In this document: positions 34,413-42,863 of the stretch, piece after piece
Layout of the letters: each line of letters starts with the position of its first letter
Numbering within the stretch: the first letter of the stretch is position 1
Assembly: GCF_001507645.1 (NCBI RefSeq)
Contig: NZ_CP013909.1
Span: 2,604,001-2,668,000, forward strand
DNA length: 64,000 nucleotides
Reading direction: 5' to 3'
From: Hymenobacter sedentarius
GTDB lineage: Bacteria > Bacteroidota > Bacteroidia > Cytophagales > Hymenobacteraceae
The notes under the pieces: generated by a model
Databases searched by the model: none
Seen by the model: the letters and a program-made list of their open reading frames with translations, nothing else
Told to the model about the DNA's origin: nothing
Position numbers and translations under genes: made by a program

Positions 34413-34483
34413 GAGCTACTAAAAGCCCCGGCGGGGCGCCACTCGTTTAACGAATGCCGCCCCGCCGGGGCTTTTATTAGCTC
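34413..34483. terminator. Large terminator hairpin between parA and the DUF433/DUF5615 pair
   Basis: GAGCTACTAAAAGCCCCGGC pairs with GCCGGGGCTTTTATTAGCTC (one mismatch), and the stem continues inward with GGGGCG/CGCCCC-like pairs and CATTCGTT-like loop closure. T-runs on both strands suggest termination of parA on the minus strand. Confidence 0.88.
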
Positions 34484-34494
34484 AACTTTCTTAA

Positions 34495-35304
34495 TTAAAT
34501 CCGCTCGTCTTCAGCAGTTTCCTCGGGGCGGGCTTCTACGCTGTTCTTCTCCACAATCTCGCGCGCCAGGTTCAGGTAGCTGATGGAGCCTTTGCTTTCC
34601 GCATCGTGCAAAATAACGGGGATGCCGAAGCTGGGCGACTCGCTCAACTTCACGTTGCGCGGGATGATGGTGTCGAAGGCCAACTGCTGGAAGTGCATCC
34701 GAACCTCTTCCACCACCTGGTTGGAGAGGCGAAGGCGCACGTCGTACATCGTGAGCAGGATGCCTTCGATTTCCAGCTCCGTGTTGAGCCGGCTCTGGAT
34801 AATTTTGATGGTATTCAGCAACTTGCCCAAGCCTTCCAAAGCGAAGTACTCGCACTGCACCGGGATGATAACCGAGTGGGCCGCCGTGAGGGCGTTGACC
34901 GTGATGAGACCCAGCGAAGGCGAGCAGTCGATGATAATAAAATCGTACTGCTCGGCGAGGGGGCGCAGGGCCTCCTTCATTTTTTCTTCCCGGTTGGGCA
35001 GGTTTATCATCTCCACCTCGGCGCCCACCAAGTCGATGTGGGAGGGCATAAGGTCGAGGTGGGGCAGAATGTTGGTAGGCAGGATGATATCCTGGGCGTT
35101 GATGCCGTCCACCATGCACTCGTAGATGCTGTTCTGGATGTCCTTGGGGTCGTAGCCGACGCCAGAAGTGGCGTTGGCCTGAGGGTCGGCGTCGACGAGC
35201 AGGGTCCGGTAGTCCAGGGCGGCCAGGGACGCCGCGAGGTTAATGGAAGTAGTGGTTTTGCCCACCCCGCCTTTTTGATTGGCTACCGCGATGATTTTTC
35301 CCAT
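34495..35304 (-). CDS. parA: Chromosome-partitioning ATPase ParA (Soj)
   Basis: Walker-type ATPase that drives ParB-parS segregation. The deviant Walker A motif NQKGGVGKTTTSINLAASLA is at residues 8-27, LLVDADPQANATSG follows near 35-48 and FIIIDCSPSLGLITVNAL near 116-133. VQCEYFALEGLGKLLNTI and IIPRNVKLSESPSFG are standard. Length 269 residues. A 173-bp upstream gap holds an AT-rich inverted repeat, and a TAnnTTTG-like box at 35452-35459 on the minus strand may be its promoter. Downstream, a terminator and a toxin-antitoxin-like pair separate it from parB. Confidence 0.97.
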   Translation of the reverse strand: MGKIIAVANQKGGVGKTTTSINLAASLAALDYRTLLVDADPQANATSGVGYDPKDIQNSIYECMVDGINAQDIILPTNILPHLDLMPSHIDLVGAEVEMINLPNREEKMKEALRPLAEQYDFIIIDCSPSLGLITVNALTAAHSVIIPVQCEYFALEGLGKLLNTIKIIQSRLNTELEIEGILLTMYDVRLRLSNQVVEEVRMHFQQLAFDTIIPRNVKLSESPSFGIPVILHDAESKGSISYLNLAREIVEKNSVEARPEETAEDERI

Positions 35305-35313
35305 GAGTCTCTC

Positions 35314-35421
35314 TAGTTGTCAGTTGTTCGTTGCCAGTTGTTAGCGGTTCAGGGCTTCATCCTCAGTTAGTGGCCTTTCCAGGCCTGCGACTACCAACTA
35401 ACAACGAACAACTGACAACTA
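35314..35421. repeat. AT-rich inverted repeat (TAGTTGTCAGTTGTTCG type)
   Basis: TAGTTGTCAGTTGTTCGTTG then CCAGTTGTTAG at 35314-35344, and the near-complement CTACCAACTAACAACGAACA then ACTGACAACTA at 35391-35421. Arms of about 31 bp with a GC-richer core. It lies in the parA upstream region. The same style of low-GC palindrome, with other sequence, occurs at 6898-6978 and 7318-7412. Confidence 0.88.
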
Positions 35422-35451
35422 AGAACTAATAACTTTTGCCGTAGCATTGCA

Positions 35452-35459
35452 CAAAGATA
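35452..35459 (-). promoter_or_regulatory. Candidate promoter core upstream of parA
   Basis: Reads TATCTTTG on the minus strand (TAnnTTTG match), 148 bp before parA. A transcript from here would carry the 35314-35421 palindrome in its leader. No -33 element is evident. Confidence 0.4.
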
Positions 35460-35477
35460 CATTCTTTCCCTGTTCGC

Positions 35478-37211
35478 ATGCCCCCTTTTTTGGCTCGCTG
35501 GACTAGCCGCCTAGCTAAACCGCTGGGGCCCTTGCTGGCCCTACTGGCACTAGGTGGCTGCCACGACGCGGCCCGCCCGGCCGCCGATGAGCGCCGCGTG
35601 TTCCGCTACAACCAGCCCGAGGCCCTTACCTCGCTCGACCCCGCCTTTGCCCGTAACCAGGCCAACTGGTGGGCCGTCGGGCAGCTCTACAGCGGGCTGG
35701 TGGAGCTGGACTCGACCCTGCTGCCCACCCCGGCCCTGGCCCGGCGGTACACCATTTCGCCCGATGGTCGGCTCTATACCTTCGTGCTGCGGCCGGGCGT
35801 GCGCTTTCATGATAGCGACGTTTTTCCTGGTGGCAAGGGGCGTGAAGTAAAGTCGCCCGACTTCGTGTATTCCTTCAAACGCATTCTGGACCCGGCTACG
35901 GCCAGCACGGGCGGATGGATTTTCCGGGGCAAGGTGCTGGAGAAGCCCGATGGTACGCCCAGCGACACCTGTTTTGTGGCGGTCAATGACTCGACGCTGC
36001 GCATCCATCTCAAGGAGCCGTTTATTCCGTTCCTGGGCATTCTCACCATGCCCTATGCCTACGTGGTGCCCCACGAAGCGGTAGAAAAGTACGGCAAGGA
36101 CTTCCGGGAGCACCCGGTAGGCACCGGGCCGTTCCGGTTCAAGCTTTGGGACGAAGGCAACGTGCTGCTGTATGCCCGCAACCCCACCTACTGGCGGCGC
36201 GACCGACAGGGCCGTCCGCTGCCCTACCTGGATGCCGTGGCCATTAGCTTCCTGGCCGACCGCAAAACGGAGTTCCTGACCTTCATGCAGGGCAAGCTTG
36301 ATTTCCTTTCGGGTATTCGCGCCGGCTCGCGCGACTTGATTATGAATCCCGATGGCACCATTCGGGACGATTTCAAGGGCAAGTTCACGGTGCAGAAAGT
36401 GCCGTATCTGAACAACGAGTACCTGGGCTTTCAACTCGATTCGGCGAATCTGACCGGCGAGCAGGCCATTCAGGGCCGGGCTCTGCGTGACAAGCGCGTG
36501 CGGCAGGCACTGAATTATGCGTTGAATAAGCCCGAGATGCTGACCTACATCCTGAACCGGGTGGGGCAGGCGGGCACGTCGGGCTTCGTGCCGGCCGCCC
36601 TGCCGTCATTCTCAGAGAAGCTGGTGCCCGGCTACACTTACCAGCCGCAGAAGGCCCGGCAGCTGCTGCGCGCAGCTGGCTACGGGCCCCAGCGGCCGCT
36701 TCGCCTGCGCCTGAGCACCGTGCTAGAACGCAAGGAGATAGGCGAATACCTGCAGAAGCAGTGGGCCGATGTGGGCGTGCAGGTGCAGATTGACATCAAC
36801 CAATCGGCAGCCCAACAAGACCTCGTGGATAATGGCCGCGTGGCCTTCTTCGCCAAAAGCTGGCTGGGCGACTACCCCGATGCCGAAAACTACCTGGCGC
36901 TGTTCTACAGACCCAACTTCAGCCCCGCCGGCCCGAACAAAACGCACTTCAAAAACGCGGCCTACGACAAACTTTACGATGAAGCCCGCCGCACCCAGGA
37001 CGTGGCCAGGCGCACGGCCTTGTACCAGGCCATGGACCGGATAATTGTGGAAGAGTGCCCGGTTATCAGCCTGTATTACGACGAGGTGGTGCGGCTCACG
37101 CAAAATAACGTGCGCGGCCTCACGCCCAACCCCATGAATCAGCTGCTGCTGGAGCGGGTGCACAAAGAATCGGCTGGTTGGGCTGATAAAAAGGAAGTTA
37201 CACTTTATTGA
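35478..37211 (+). CDS. ABC transporter substrate-binding lipoprotein (peptide/solute family 5)
   Basis: Extracytoplasmic solute-binding protein of the DppA/OppA class (SBP_bac_5), expected to bind peptides or similar ligands for an ABC importer. A lipoprotein signal with lipobox LGGC near residue 28 anchors it. The family signature is spread over YNQPEALTSLDPAFARNQAN, VRFHDSDVFPGGKGREV with DFVYSFKRILDP, HPVGTGPFRFKLWDEGNVLL, RNPTYWRRD, and late DNGRVAFFAKSWLGDYPDAE and IIVEECPVISLYYDEVVRL. Length 577 residues. No permease or ATPase gene is adjacent, so it is an orphan receptor here. A secreted esterase gene follows 9 bp downstream. Confidence 0.92.
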   Translation: MPPFLARWTSRLAKPLGPLLALLALGGCHDAARPAADERRVFRYNQPEALTSLDPAFARNQANWWAVGQLYSGLVELDSTLLPTPALARRYTISPDGRLYTFVLRPGVRFHDSDVFPGGKGREVKSPDFVYSFKRILDPATASTGGWIFRGKVLEKPDGTPSDTCFVAVNDSTLRIHLKEPFIPFLGILTMPYAYVVPHEAVEKYGKDFREHPVGTGPFRFKLWDEGNVLLYARNPTYWRRDRQGRPLPYLDAVAISFLADRKTEFLTFMQGKLDFLSGIRAGSRDLIMNPDGTIRDDFKGKFTVQKVPYLNNEYLGFQLDSANLTGEQAIQGRALRDKRVRQALNYALNKPEMLTYILNRVGQAGTSGFVPAALPSFSEKLVPGYTYQPQKARQLLRAAGYGPQRPLRLRLSTVLERKEIGEYLQKQWADVGVQVQIDINQSAAQQDLVDNGRVAFFAKSWLGDYPDAENYLALFYRPNFSPAGPNKTHFKNAAYDKLYDEARRTQDVARRTALYQAMDRIIVEECPVISLYYDEVVRLTQNNVRGLTPNPMNQLLLERVHKESAGWADKKEVTLY

Positions 37212-37220
37212 AAAGGAAAT

Positions 37221-38090
37221 ATGGCTCGGTTCAGCAAGGTTGTTTTCATGTTTTTGCCGGTTCTGTTTTTGCTCTTGGCAGCCCCTGGCCAGTCGGCTGG
37301 GCAAGCGTCGGAGGCTGTGCCCCTGGTGATGGGCCAAACGTTTACGCTGCAATCAAAAGCGCTGAGCGAGACCCGCCGCGTCAACGTGTACCTGCCGGCG
37401 GGCTATGCCGAATCAACCACGTTGCAGCTGCCCGTGCTGTACATGCCGGACGGCGGCATGGCCGAAGACTTTTTGCACGTGGCCGGGCTAGTGCAAGTGC
37501 TGGTGGGCAACGGCACGATGCGCCCCTTTATCTTGGTGGGCATTGAAAACACCCAGCGCCGGCGCGACCTGACTGGCCCCACCACCAACGCTGAGGACAA
37601 GAAGATAGCGCCGCACGTGGGTGGCTCACCCGCGTTTCGCCAGTTCATCCGCACCGAGCTTATGCCGGCGGTGAAGCAGCGCTATCGCACCACGGCCGAA
37701 ACGGCCATCGTGGGCGAGTCGCTGGCCGGGTTATTCGTGGTCGAAACCCTGCTGCTGGAACCCGATTTGTTCGATTCTTACCTGGCTTTCGACCCCAGCC
37801 TGTGGTGGAACAACGAGCAGTTGGTCAACCAGGCTAGCACCCTGCTCAAGGCCAAGCCCAAGGCCGGCCAGCCCAAGTTCCTGTACCTGGCTACCGGCAG
37901 CGACGCGGGACTTGCGCCGCCCGTCGGGCGCCTCACCAAGGCGCTGGGCAGCACCCCCGAGCGCAGCATTGCCTGGCACTACGAGCCCATGCCGCAGGAA
38001 ACCCACGCCACCATTTATCATCCGGCCGCACTCAAGGCTTTCCGGCTGGTCTTTAAGCCCAAAGCCACTAATTCGCCGGGGACACACTAA
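37221..38090 (+). CDS. Secreted alpha/beta-hydrolase-fold esterase (Esterase D/IroE-like)
   Basis: Putative exported esterase of the family that includes enterobactin esterase IroE and bacterial esterase-D-like proteins; substrate unknown. A signal peptide (VVFMFLPVLFLLLAAPGQSA) is at the N-terminus. Typical blocks are RRVNVYLPAGYAES, LPVLYMPDGGMAEDF near 72-86, PFILVGIENTQRRRDLT and the nucleophile elbow VGESLAGLFVVE at about 164-175 (Ser in GESLAG). The C-terminal His is probably in ETHATIYHPAALKAF. Length 289 residues. It starts 9 bp after the solute-binding protein, so co-expression is likely. Confidence 0.88.
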   Translation: MARFSKVVFMFLPVLFLLLAAPGQSAGQASEAVPLVMGQTFTLQSKALSETRRVNVYLPAGYAESTTLQLPVLYMPDGGMAEDFLHVAGLVQVLVGNGTMRPFILVGIENTQRRRDLTGPTTNAEDKKIAPHVGGSPAFRQFIRTELMPAVKQRYRTTAETAIVGESLAGLFVVETLLLEPDLFDSYLAFDPSLWWNNEQLVNQASTLLKAKPKAGQPKFLYLATGSDAGLAPPVGRLTKALGSTPERSIAWHYEPMPQETHATIYHPAALKAFRLVFKPKATNSPGTH

Positions 38091-38133
38091 AGCGTTAGTA
38101 GAAGCTAGCGGAGGCTGAATAATTGAGCTGGCT

Positions 38134-38688
38134 TTATTTATCGGCCCGCAGCTCGGCCAAGGCGTCGAACTGATTGGCGAAGCGGTTGAATAGGTTTTGC
38201 ACGTTGTCAGGGGCGCCTTCTTCCACAACTACGGTCTTGAGCTGGCCGTTGGGCTGGCGTATGCCAATTACCGTGCTGGGCAGGTCGCTGGTATTCTTGG
38301 AGTATCGTTCCTGAAACTGCTCAAAGTGGGCTTCCTTGGCCATGCGTAGCAGGTCGGCTAGCGCGGCCGGGGCCATTTTTAGCTCTTTGGTACCCATCAC
38401 GGGTACGGCCCGCCGGCCCTCGTAGGCCACGCGGCCATCGGCGTAGACTTGCATTTTGTAGGCCGGGCAGGTGCCGAAGCACGGCGTGCGCTCGAAGGTG
38501 AGCACGGGTTCAGCATCCTGCTTTCCCTGAACAGTTGAGGCTTGGGTAGCAGGAGCGGCTGCTTTTTTACTGGCCTTTTTGGCCTTTCCCTTCTGCTTGG
38601 TCTGCGAAGTGGGCGTGGCTTTTTGGGCGCAGGCGGGTAAGGTGAAGCTGAAGGCGAAAAGCAACAGAAGAGCAGCGAAGTAGCGCAT
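38134..38688 (-). CDS. DUF6438 lipoprotein
   Basis: Predicted lipoprotein of the DUF6438 family, a Bacteroidota group of unknown function. The N-terminus YFAALLLLFAFSFTLPACAQ ends in a lipobox (LPAC), followed by a Lys/Ala-rich linker. The domain core starts with the typical FERTPCFGTCPAYKMQVYAD at about 74-93, with two cysteines, then GRVAYEGRRAV and SDLPSTVIGIRQPNGQLKTV. Length 184 residues. It converges with the esterase gene over a 43-bp gap containing a TTGAGCT heptamer but no hairpin. Confidence 0.87.
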   Translation of the reverse strand: MRYFAALLLLFAFSFTLPACAQKATPTSQTKQKGKAKKASKKAAAPATQASTVQGKQDAEPVLTFERTPCFGTCPAYKMQVYADGRVAYEGRRAVPVMGTKELKMAPAALADLLRMAKEAHFEQFQERYSKNTSDLPSTVIGIRQPNGQLKTVVVEEGAPDNVQNLFNRFANQFDALAELRADK

Positions 38689-38741
38689 GGCCGGATAATT
38701 AAGCAGTGACAGGCTCGAGTGCCTGCGTGAATGTAGGCAAA

Positions 38742-38793
38742 CAAAAAACCGGCAGAACGAAAACCGTGCCTGGGCTTTCGTTCTGCCGGTTTG
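38742..38793 (-). terminator. Terminator after yidC
   Basis: ACCGGCAGAACGAAA pairs with TTTCGTTCTGCCGGT. Read on the minus strand the stem is followed by TTTTTTG, so it would end the yidC transcript 60 bp after the stop. A partial GTCATGCT repeat arm follows at 38813. Confidence 0.88.
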
Positions 38794-38854
38794 AAGGGCA
38801 ATAAGTTAGGTCGTCATGCTAAGGTGAAGGGGAGCATGGCAAGTGGCTTATTTA

Positions 38855-40639
38855 CTAGGACTTCCGCTTGGCCTGGGCCTCGCGCTCCTGCGCGGCTTTC
38901 ATGGCTTCGGCAATGCGGCCTTGAAGGCCGCCGGGCTTCTTGTCCTTGTTTTTGATTTTGTTGGCGTCGAGCTGCGCGCGGATTTTGGTGTCGTCTACCA
39001 AGCCGCGGGTGATCGCCTGCTGGGCGAAGGTGATGACGTTCGACACGAAGTAGTACCATGTGAGGCCGGCTGCAAAGCTGTTCAATACGAACAGGAAGAT
39101 AATGGGCATCAGGTAGCTGTAGGTCTTCATGGGGCCCTGCATGGCGGTGTTAAGCTGATTGCTCTGCCAGGTCATGAGCAGGGTAGAGGCCGTCATCAGC
39201 AGCGTGAACATCGACACGTGGTCGCCGTACCATTTCACGTAGAAAGGCAGCTTCACGAATACATCGTAGCTGCTCAAGTCCTTGGCCCACAGGAAGCTCT
39301 GCTGACGCAGCTCAATGGCGTTGGGGAAGAACTGGAACATGGCAAACAGGATGGGCAGCGTGAGCAGCGTGGGCACGCAGCCGCTCAGGGGCGAAACGCC
39401 GAAGGTCTGGTAGAGCTTCATGGTTTCTTGCTGCACCTTGGTCTGGTCGTCGCCGTACTTGGCCTTCAGCTCGTCGAGCTCGGGCTTCAGCACTTTCATG
39501 CGGGCCTGGCTCTCGTAGGTTTTGTAAGTGAGCGGCCAGGTCACGAGCTTAATCAGGACCACCAGCAGCAGGATGATGATGCCGTAGGAACTGATGTACT
39601 GCTCCAGAAAGTGGAACACCGGCAGCACCACAAAGCGGTTTACCCAGCGGAACAAGCCCCAGCCCAGGTACACGTTGCGGTCGAACTCTGGCGCTACGGC
39701 CTTCAGCAGGTTAAAAGAGTTGGGGCCGAAGAAGAAGCGGTACTGGCCACGGCCCTGCTCCACCTCCGCTACCGGGATGGTGAGCGTGGTGCTCAGCGTT
39801 TTGATGGTGGTTGTATCCTCCAGTTTTACGTCCGAGTTGAACGCGCCGCCCGTGAAGGGCTGCTGGTCGGCAATGAGGCCGGCTACAAAGAAGTCGTGCT
39901 TGTGCGCCGCCCACTTTACCGGGCCGGCGGCCTTAATCTCCTCGGGCTTTTCGCTGGCTTCAGCTAGGGCGCCCTGGTCACCGGCAGCCAGGTAGTGGTT
40001 GATGGTGGTGTGGTTGCGGTTCTGCTTCAGGTCCTGCTCGGTCTGGCGCACCTGGTCCACGAAGGTGAAGGTGAGCGGTTCCTGGGCCACCGTCTGCTCC
40101 AGGCCGTTCAGGCGCAGGTTGTAGGCCAGTTCAAAACTGTTGGCGGGCAGGGTGTAGGTCTGCACGATGCTGCCCCCGGCCACGGGCGCGGTGAAGGTGA
40201 GCACCGAAGCGCCCGCTGCCTGCGACGGCACCGACTGGAACACCAGGTCCGAAAACTTCACGGTTTTGCCGTCCACGGTGCGAAAACGCGTGTCCATGCG
40301 GGCACTTTTGGCATCGAACAAGTCGAGCGGCTGCCCGAAGAACGTTTTGTACTTGTTCAGGCGCACGGCTGTCACGCGGCCGCCGCGGGTCGAAAAGGTG
40401 ACGGTGAGGTTGGCGTTGGCCAGGGTTACATCCTGGGCTGTGCCAGCCGTGGTGTCGAGGGCCGCTTCCGGGGCGATGGCCGGTACTGCTGCAGGAGCAG
40501 CGGCGGGAGCGGCGGCAGTAGTAGCCGGCGGCGTTTTACCGGTAGCTTTTTTATCATCCTTTTTCGGGCTGAAAAAGAAGAGGTACACGAGGAGCAAGGC
40601 CGAAATAAGGAAAAGGCCGGTTGCTTGATTTTTGTCCAT
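38855..40639 (-). CDS. yidC: Membrane protein insertase YidC
   Basis: Inserts and folds inner-membrane proteins, alone or with the Sec translocon. The 594-residue protein has an N-terminal helix (GLFLISALLLVYLFFFSP), a large periplasmic domain (about 70-355) and the conserved five-helix insertase core, with YGIIILLLVVLIKLVTWPLT, YKTYESQARMKVLKPELDEL, SGCVPTLLTLPILFAMFQFF and PIIFLFVLNSFAAGLTWYYF. I use the ATG at 40639 (MDKNQATGLF), the typical start; upstream in-frame codons read through a repeat arm. A TAnnTTTG box is 24 bp upstream. It is normally next to pyrG; here a GIY-YIG element is inserted. Confidence 0.96.
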   Translation of the reverse strand: MDKNQATGLFLISALLLVYLFFFSPKKDDKKATGKTPPATTAAAPAAAPAAVPAIAPEAALDTTAGTAQDVTLANANLTVTFSTRGGRVTAVRLNKYKTFFGQPLDLFDAKSARMDTRFRTVDGKTVKFSDLVFQSVPSQAAGASVLTFTAPVAGGSIVQTYTLPANSFELAYNLRLNGLEQTVAQEPLTFTFVDQVRQTEQDLKQNRNHTTINHYLAAGDQGALAEASEKPEEIKAAGPVKWAAHKHDFFVAGLIADQQPFTGGAFNSDVKLEDTTTIKTLSTTLTIPVAEVEQGRGQYRFFFGPNSFNLLKAVAPEFDRNVYLGWGLFRWVNRFVVLPVFHFLEQYISSYGIIILLLVVLIKLVTWPLTYKTYESQARMKVLKPELDELKAKYGDDQTKVQQETMKLYQTFGVSPLSGCVPTLLTLPILFAMFQFFPNAIELRQQSFLWAKDLSSYDVFVKLPFYVKWYGDHVSMFTLLMTASTLLMTWQSNQLNTAMQGPMKTYSYLMPIIFLFVLNSFAAGLTWYYFVSNVITFAQQAITRGLVDDTKIRAQLDANKIKNKDKKPGGLQGRIAEAMKAAQEREAQAKRKS

Positions 40640-40662
40640 TACTATTTTAAGTTGCGAAGGGG

Positions 40663-40670
40663 CAAAGGTA
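40663..40670 (-). promoter_or_regulatory. Candidate promoter core of yidC
   Basis: Reads TACCTTTG on the minus strand, exact TAnnTTTG, 24 bp before the yidC ATG. The region where a -33 element would lie falls at the left end of the GIY-YIG element (from 40690), and no TTG is seen there. Confidence 0.62.
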
Positions 40671-40689
40671 CGGAGTGAAGGGCCTCGTC

Positions 40690-41130
40690 TGTCATTGCGA
40701 GTGAAGCGCAGCGCGGCAATCCGTCCTGTCACTGCGACCAGCCCTTGAGATGTGATAAAGCCTTTTATCCCGCCAGTTCTTTCCAAGTAGGGTTGGTCGC
40801 GTTAATCAGCGCTAGTTTCCTAGCTCTTGAGCCAGCTTTGAGTTGTTTTTCTCTGGCAATGGCCGCGTTGATATCCGGGTACGTTTCAAAATGCACGAGC
40901 ATGCGCACGTTGTATTGTTTGGTAAAGCCCTCGTGTACGCCAGCTTTATGCTCGGCTACACGCCGCGCTAAATCGTTGGTAACGCCTGTGTAAAGAACGG
41001 TGTGGTTGGCATTGGTGAGCAGGTAGACGTAATAAGTGCGCAGCATATTTTAGGCTTTGTCACATCTCAAGGGCTGGTCGCGTTGGGAGGACGGATTGCC
41101 GCGTTTCACTGCGCTCCACTCGCAATGACA
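40690..41130. mobile_element. GIY-YIG-encoding element with 75-80 bp terminal inverted repeats
   Basis: The left arm (40690-40764) begins TGTCATTGCGAGTGAAGCGC and passes through GCGGCAATCCGTCCT and GACCAGCCCTTGAGATGTGA to AAAGCC. The right arm (41051-41130) is its near-complement: GGCTTTGTCACATCTCAAGG, CTGGTCGCG, GGACGGATTGCC, and at the end CTCGCAATGACA. The enclosed GIY-YIG gene fills the space almost exactly: its stop abuts the left arm and its start is 5 bp from the right arm. No target-site duplication is evident at the ends. The element lies between yidC and pyrG, which are otherwise neighbours in this phylum. A gene-less relative is at 52600-52791. Confidence 0.85.
40765..41046 (-). 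CDS. GIY-YIG endonuclease domain protein (YhbQ/UPF0213-like)
   Basis: Single-domain GIY-YIG nuclease of 93 residues. The GIY-YIG motif is split as YVYLLTN at residues 6-12 and YTGVTNDLARRVAEHK at 19-34, with the conserved Arg in ARRV; the metal-binding Glu is in AIAREKQLKAGSRARK at about residue 66. These are the residues needed for cleavage in characterised members, so the domain looks intact. The short stand-alone YhbQ-like form has no target-recognition domain. It is framed on both sides by the arms of a long inverted repeat with almost no spare sequence, which is the main reason to regard it as part of a mobile unit. It has no recognisable promoter of its own. Confidence 0.9.
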   Translation of the reverse strand: MLRTYYVYLLTNANHTVLYTGVTNDLARRVAEHKAGVHEGFTKQYNVRMLVHFETYPDINAAIAREKQLKAGSRARKLALINATNPTWKELAG

Positions 41131-41150
41131 GGGGAGTGCGACGGCAGCGT

Positions 41151-42794
41151 CTACCCCTTGCGGTGCTGGATAGCCGCCCGCACAAAGCGCGTGAACAGCG
41201 GGTGCGGCTGCTCCACGGTGCTTTTCAGCTCGGGGTGAAACTGGCCGGCCACAAACCAGGGGTGGTTCGGTAGCTCAATTACTTCGACCAAGCCGGTTTC
41301 GGGGTTGGTGCCAGTCATCTGCATGCCGGCTTCTTCGAATTGAGCTAAAAACTGGTTGTTGAACTCGTAGCGGTGGCGGTGGCGCTCGCTGATGTGGTTG
41401 CGGCCGTAAGCCTTGGCGGCGCGGGAGCCGCGGCGCAGGTCGCAGGCGTAGGCGCCCAGGCGCATGGTGCCGCCTTTCTGGGTGATGTTTTTCTGCTCTT
41501 CCATCATGGCAATGACGGGGTTAGGCGTCAGGGCGTCCATCTCGGTGGAGTTGGCATCCTGCAAGCCCAGCACATGGCGGGCGTATTCTACCACAGCCAC
41601 TTGCATGCCCAGGCAAATGCCGAAGAAGGGAATGTTGTTTTCGCGGACGTAGCGCACGGCGGCAATCTTGCCCTCGAAGCCACGCTCGCCAAAGCCGGGT
41701 GCTACCAGCACGCCGTCGCAGCCGTGCAGCAGGCTGGCCACGTTTTCGGGGGTGATGTGTTCCGACTGGATGCTGCGCACCGTGACTTTGCACTCGTTTT
41801 GCGCGCCGGCGTGCACAAACGATTCGTTGATGGATTTGTAGGCGTCGGGCAGCTCTACGTACTTGCCCACCAGCGCGATGGTCACTTCCTCGGTGGGATT
41901 CTTTAGCTTGCCCAGGAAGTCTTTCCAGGCTTCCAAATCGGGCACGGTGGCGCCACCGGTCAGCTTCAAGCGCTTAATCACCCGCTCGTCGAGGCCTTCC
42001 TTGCGCATGAGCAGCGGCACGGAATAAATGCTGTCGGCGTCGAGCGACTCGATGACGGAGTTAATTTTGACGTTGCAGAACAGCGCGATTTTGCGGCGCA
42101 TTTCGGCCGGAATTGGGTGCTCGGAGCGGCACACCAGGATGTCGGGCTGCAGGCCGGCCTCGCGCAGGTCGCGCACGGAGTGCTGCGTTGGCTTGGTCTT
42201 CAGCTCACCGGCCGCCTTCAAATACGGCAGCAGCGTGAGGTGAATCACCAGCGAGTCGCTGTCGGCCAGCTCCCAGCGGAGCTGGCGCACGGCCTCGACA
42301 AAAGGCAGGCTCTCGATGTCGCCGATGCAGCCGCCGATTTCGGTGATGACCACGTCGAACTGCCCGTTTTGGCCCAGCAGCAGCATGCGCCGCTTGATTT
42401 CGTCGGTGATGTGGGGCACCACCTGCACGGTTTTGCCCAGGAAAGCGCCTTCGCGCTCGCGCCTAATCACGGTGTCGTAGATGCGGCCGGTGGTCACGTT
42501 GTTGGCCTGCGAGGTGGGCGCGTTCAGGAACCGCTCGTAGTGGCCCAGGTCGAGGTCGGTTTCGGCGCCGTCGTCCGTCACATAGCATTCGCCGTGCTCG
42601 TAGGGATTGAGCGTGCCGGGGTCGATGTTGATGTAGGGGTCGAACTTCTGGATGGTGACGCGGAAGCCGCGGGCCTGCAGAAGCTTGGCGAGGGAGGCCG
42701 AAATGATGCCCTTGCCAAGGGAAGAGGTGACGCCGCCGGTTACAAAAATGTACTTGGCGGGGCCGGGCGCGGGGGTGGGGGAACGGTCTGGCAT
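41151..42794 (-). CDS. pyrG: CTP synthase
   Basis: Amidates UTP to CTP using glutamine and ATP, the last step of pyrimidine nucleotide synthesis. The N-terminal synthetase domain has [40 protein letters not shown] and [16 protein letters not shown]; the C-terminal glutaminase domain has the nucleophilic Cys in [17 protein letters not shown] and the His/Glu in [12 protein letters not shown] take the ATG at 42794 ([18 protein letters not shown]), giving 547 residues. A TAnnTTTG box lies only 9 bp upstream, so the mRNA would be nearly leaderless. It transcribes toward the GIY-YIG element and yidC. Confidence 0.97.
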   Translation of the reverse strand: MPDRSPTPAPGPAKYIFVTGGVTSSLGKGIISASLAKLLQARGFRVTIQKFDPYINIDPGTLNPYEHGECYVTDDGAETDLDLGHYERFLNAPTSQANNVTTGRIYDTVIRREREGAFLGKTVQVVPHITDEIKRRMLLLGQNGQFDVVITEIGGCIGDIESLPFVEAVRQLRWELADSDSLVIHLTLLPYLKAAGELKTKPTQHSVRDLREAGLQPDILVCRSEHPIPAEMRRKIALFCNVKINSVIESLDADSIYSVPLLMRKEGLDERVIKRLKLTGGATVPDLEAWKDFLGKLKNPTEEVTIALVGKYVELPDAYKSINESFVHAGAQNECKVTVRSIQSEHITPENVASLLHGCDGVLVAPGFGERGFEGKIAAVRYVRENNIPFFGICLGMQVAVVEYARHVLGLQDANSTEMDALTPNPVIAMMEEQKNITQKGGTMRLGAYACDLRRGSRAAKAYGRNHISERHRHRYEFNNQFLAQFEEAGMQMTGTNPETGLVEVIELPNHPWFVAGQFHPELKSTVEQPHPLFTRFVRAAIQHRKG

Positions 42795-42803
42795 TTCGGG
42801 GGA

Positions 42804-42811
42804 CAAAGGTA
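42804..42811 (-). promoter_or_regulatory. Candidate promoter core of pyrG
   Basis: Reads TACCTTTG on the minus strand, exact TAnnTTTG, 9 bp before the pyrG ATG. Confidence 0.6.
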
Positions 42812-42838
42812 GGGCTAGTTTCAAGGCCGGAGGCGCAT

Positions 42839-42846
42839 TAGCTTTG
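42839..42846 (+). promoter_or_regulatory. Candidate promoter core of dacB
   Basis: TAGCTTTG, a TAnnTTTG match, 17 bp before the GTG start of dacB; it lies back to back with the pyrG promoter in the 69-bp divergent gap. Confidence 0.6.
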
Positions 42847-42863
42847 TAGAGCCGCGGCTTTAC

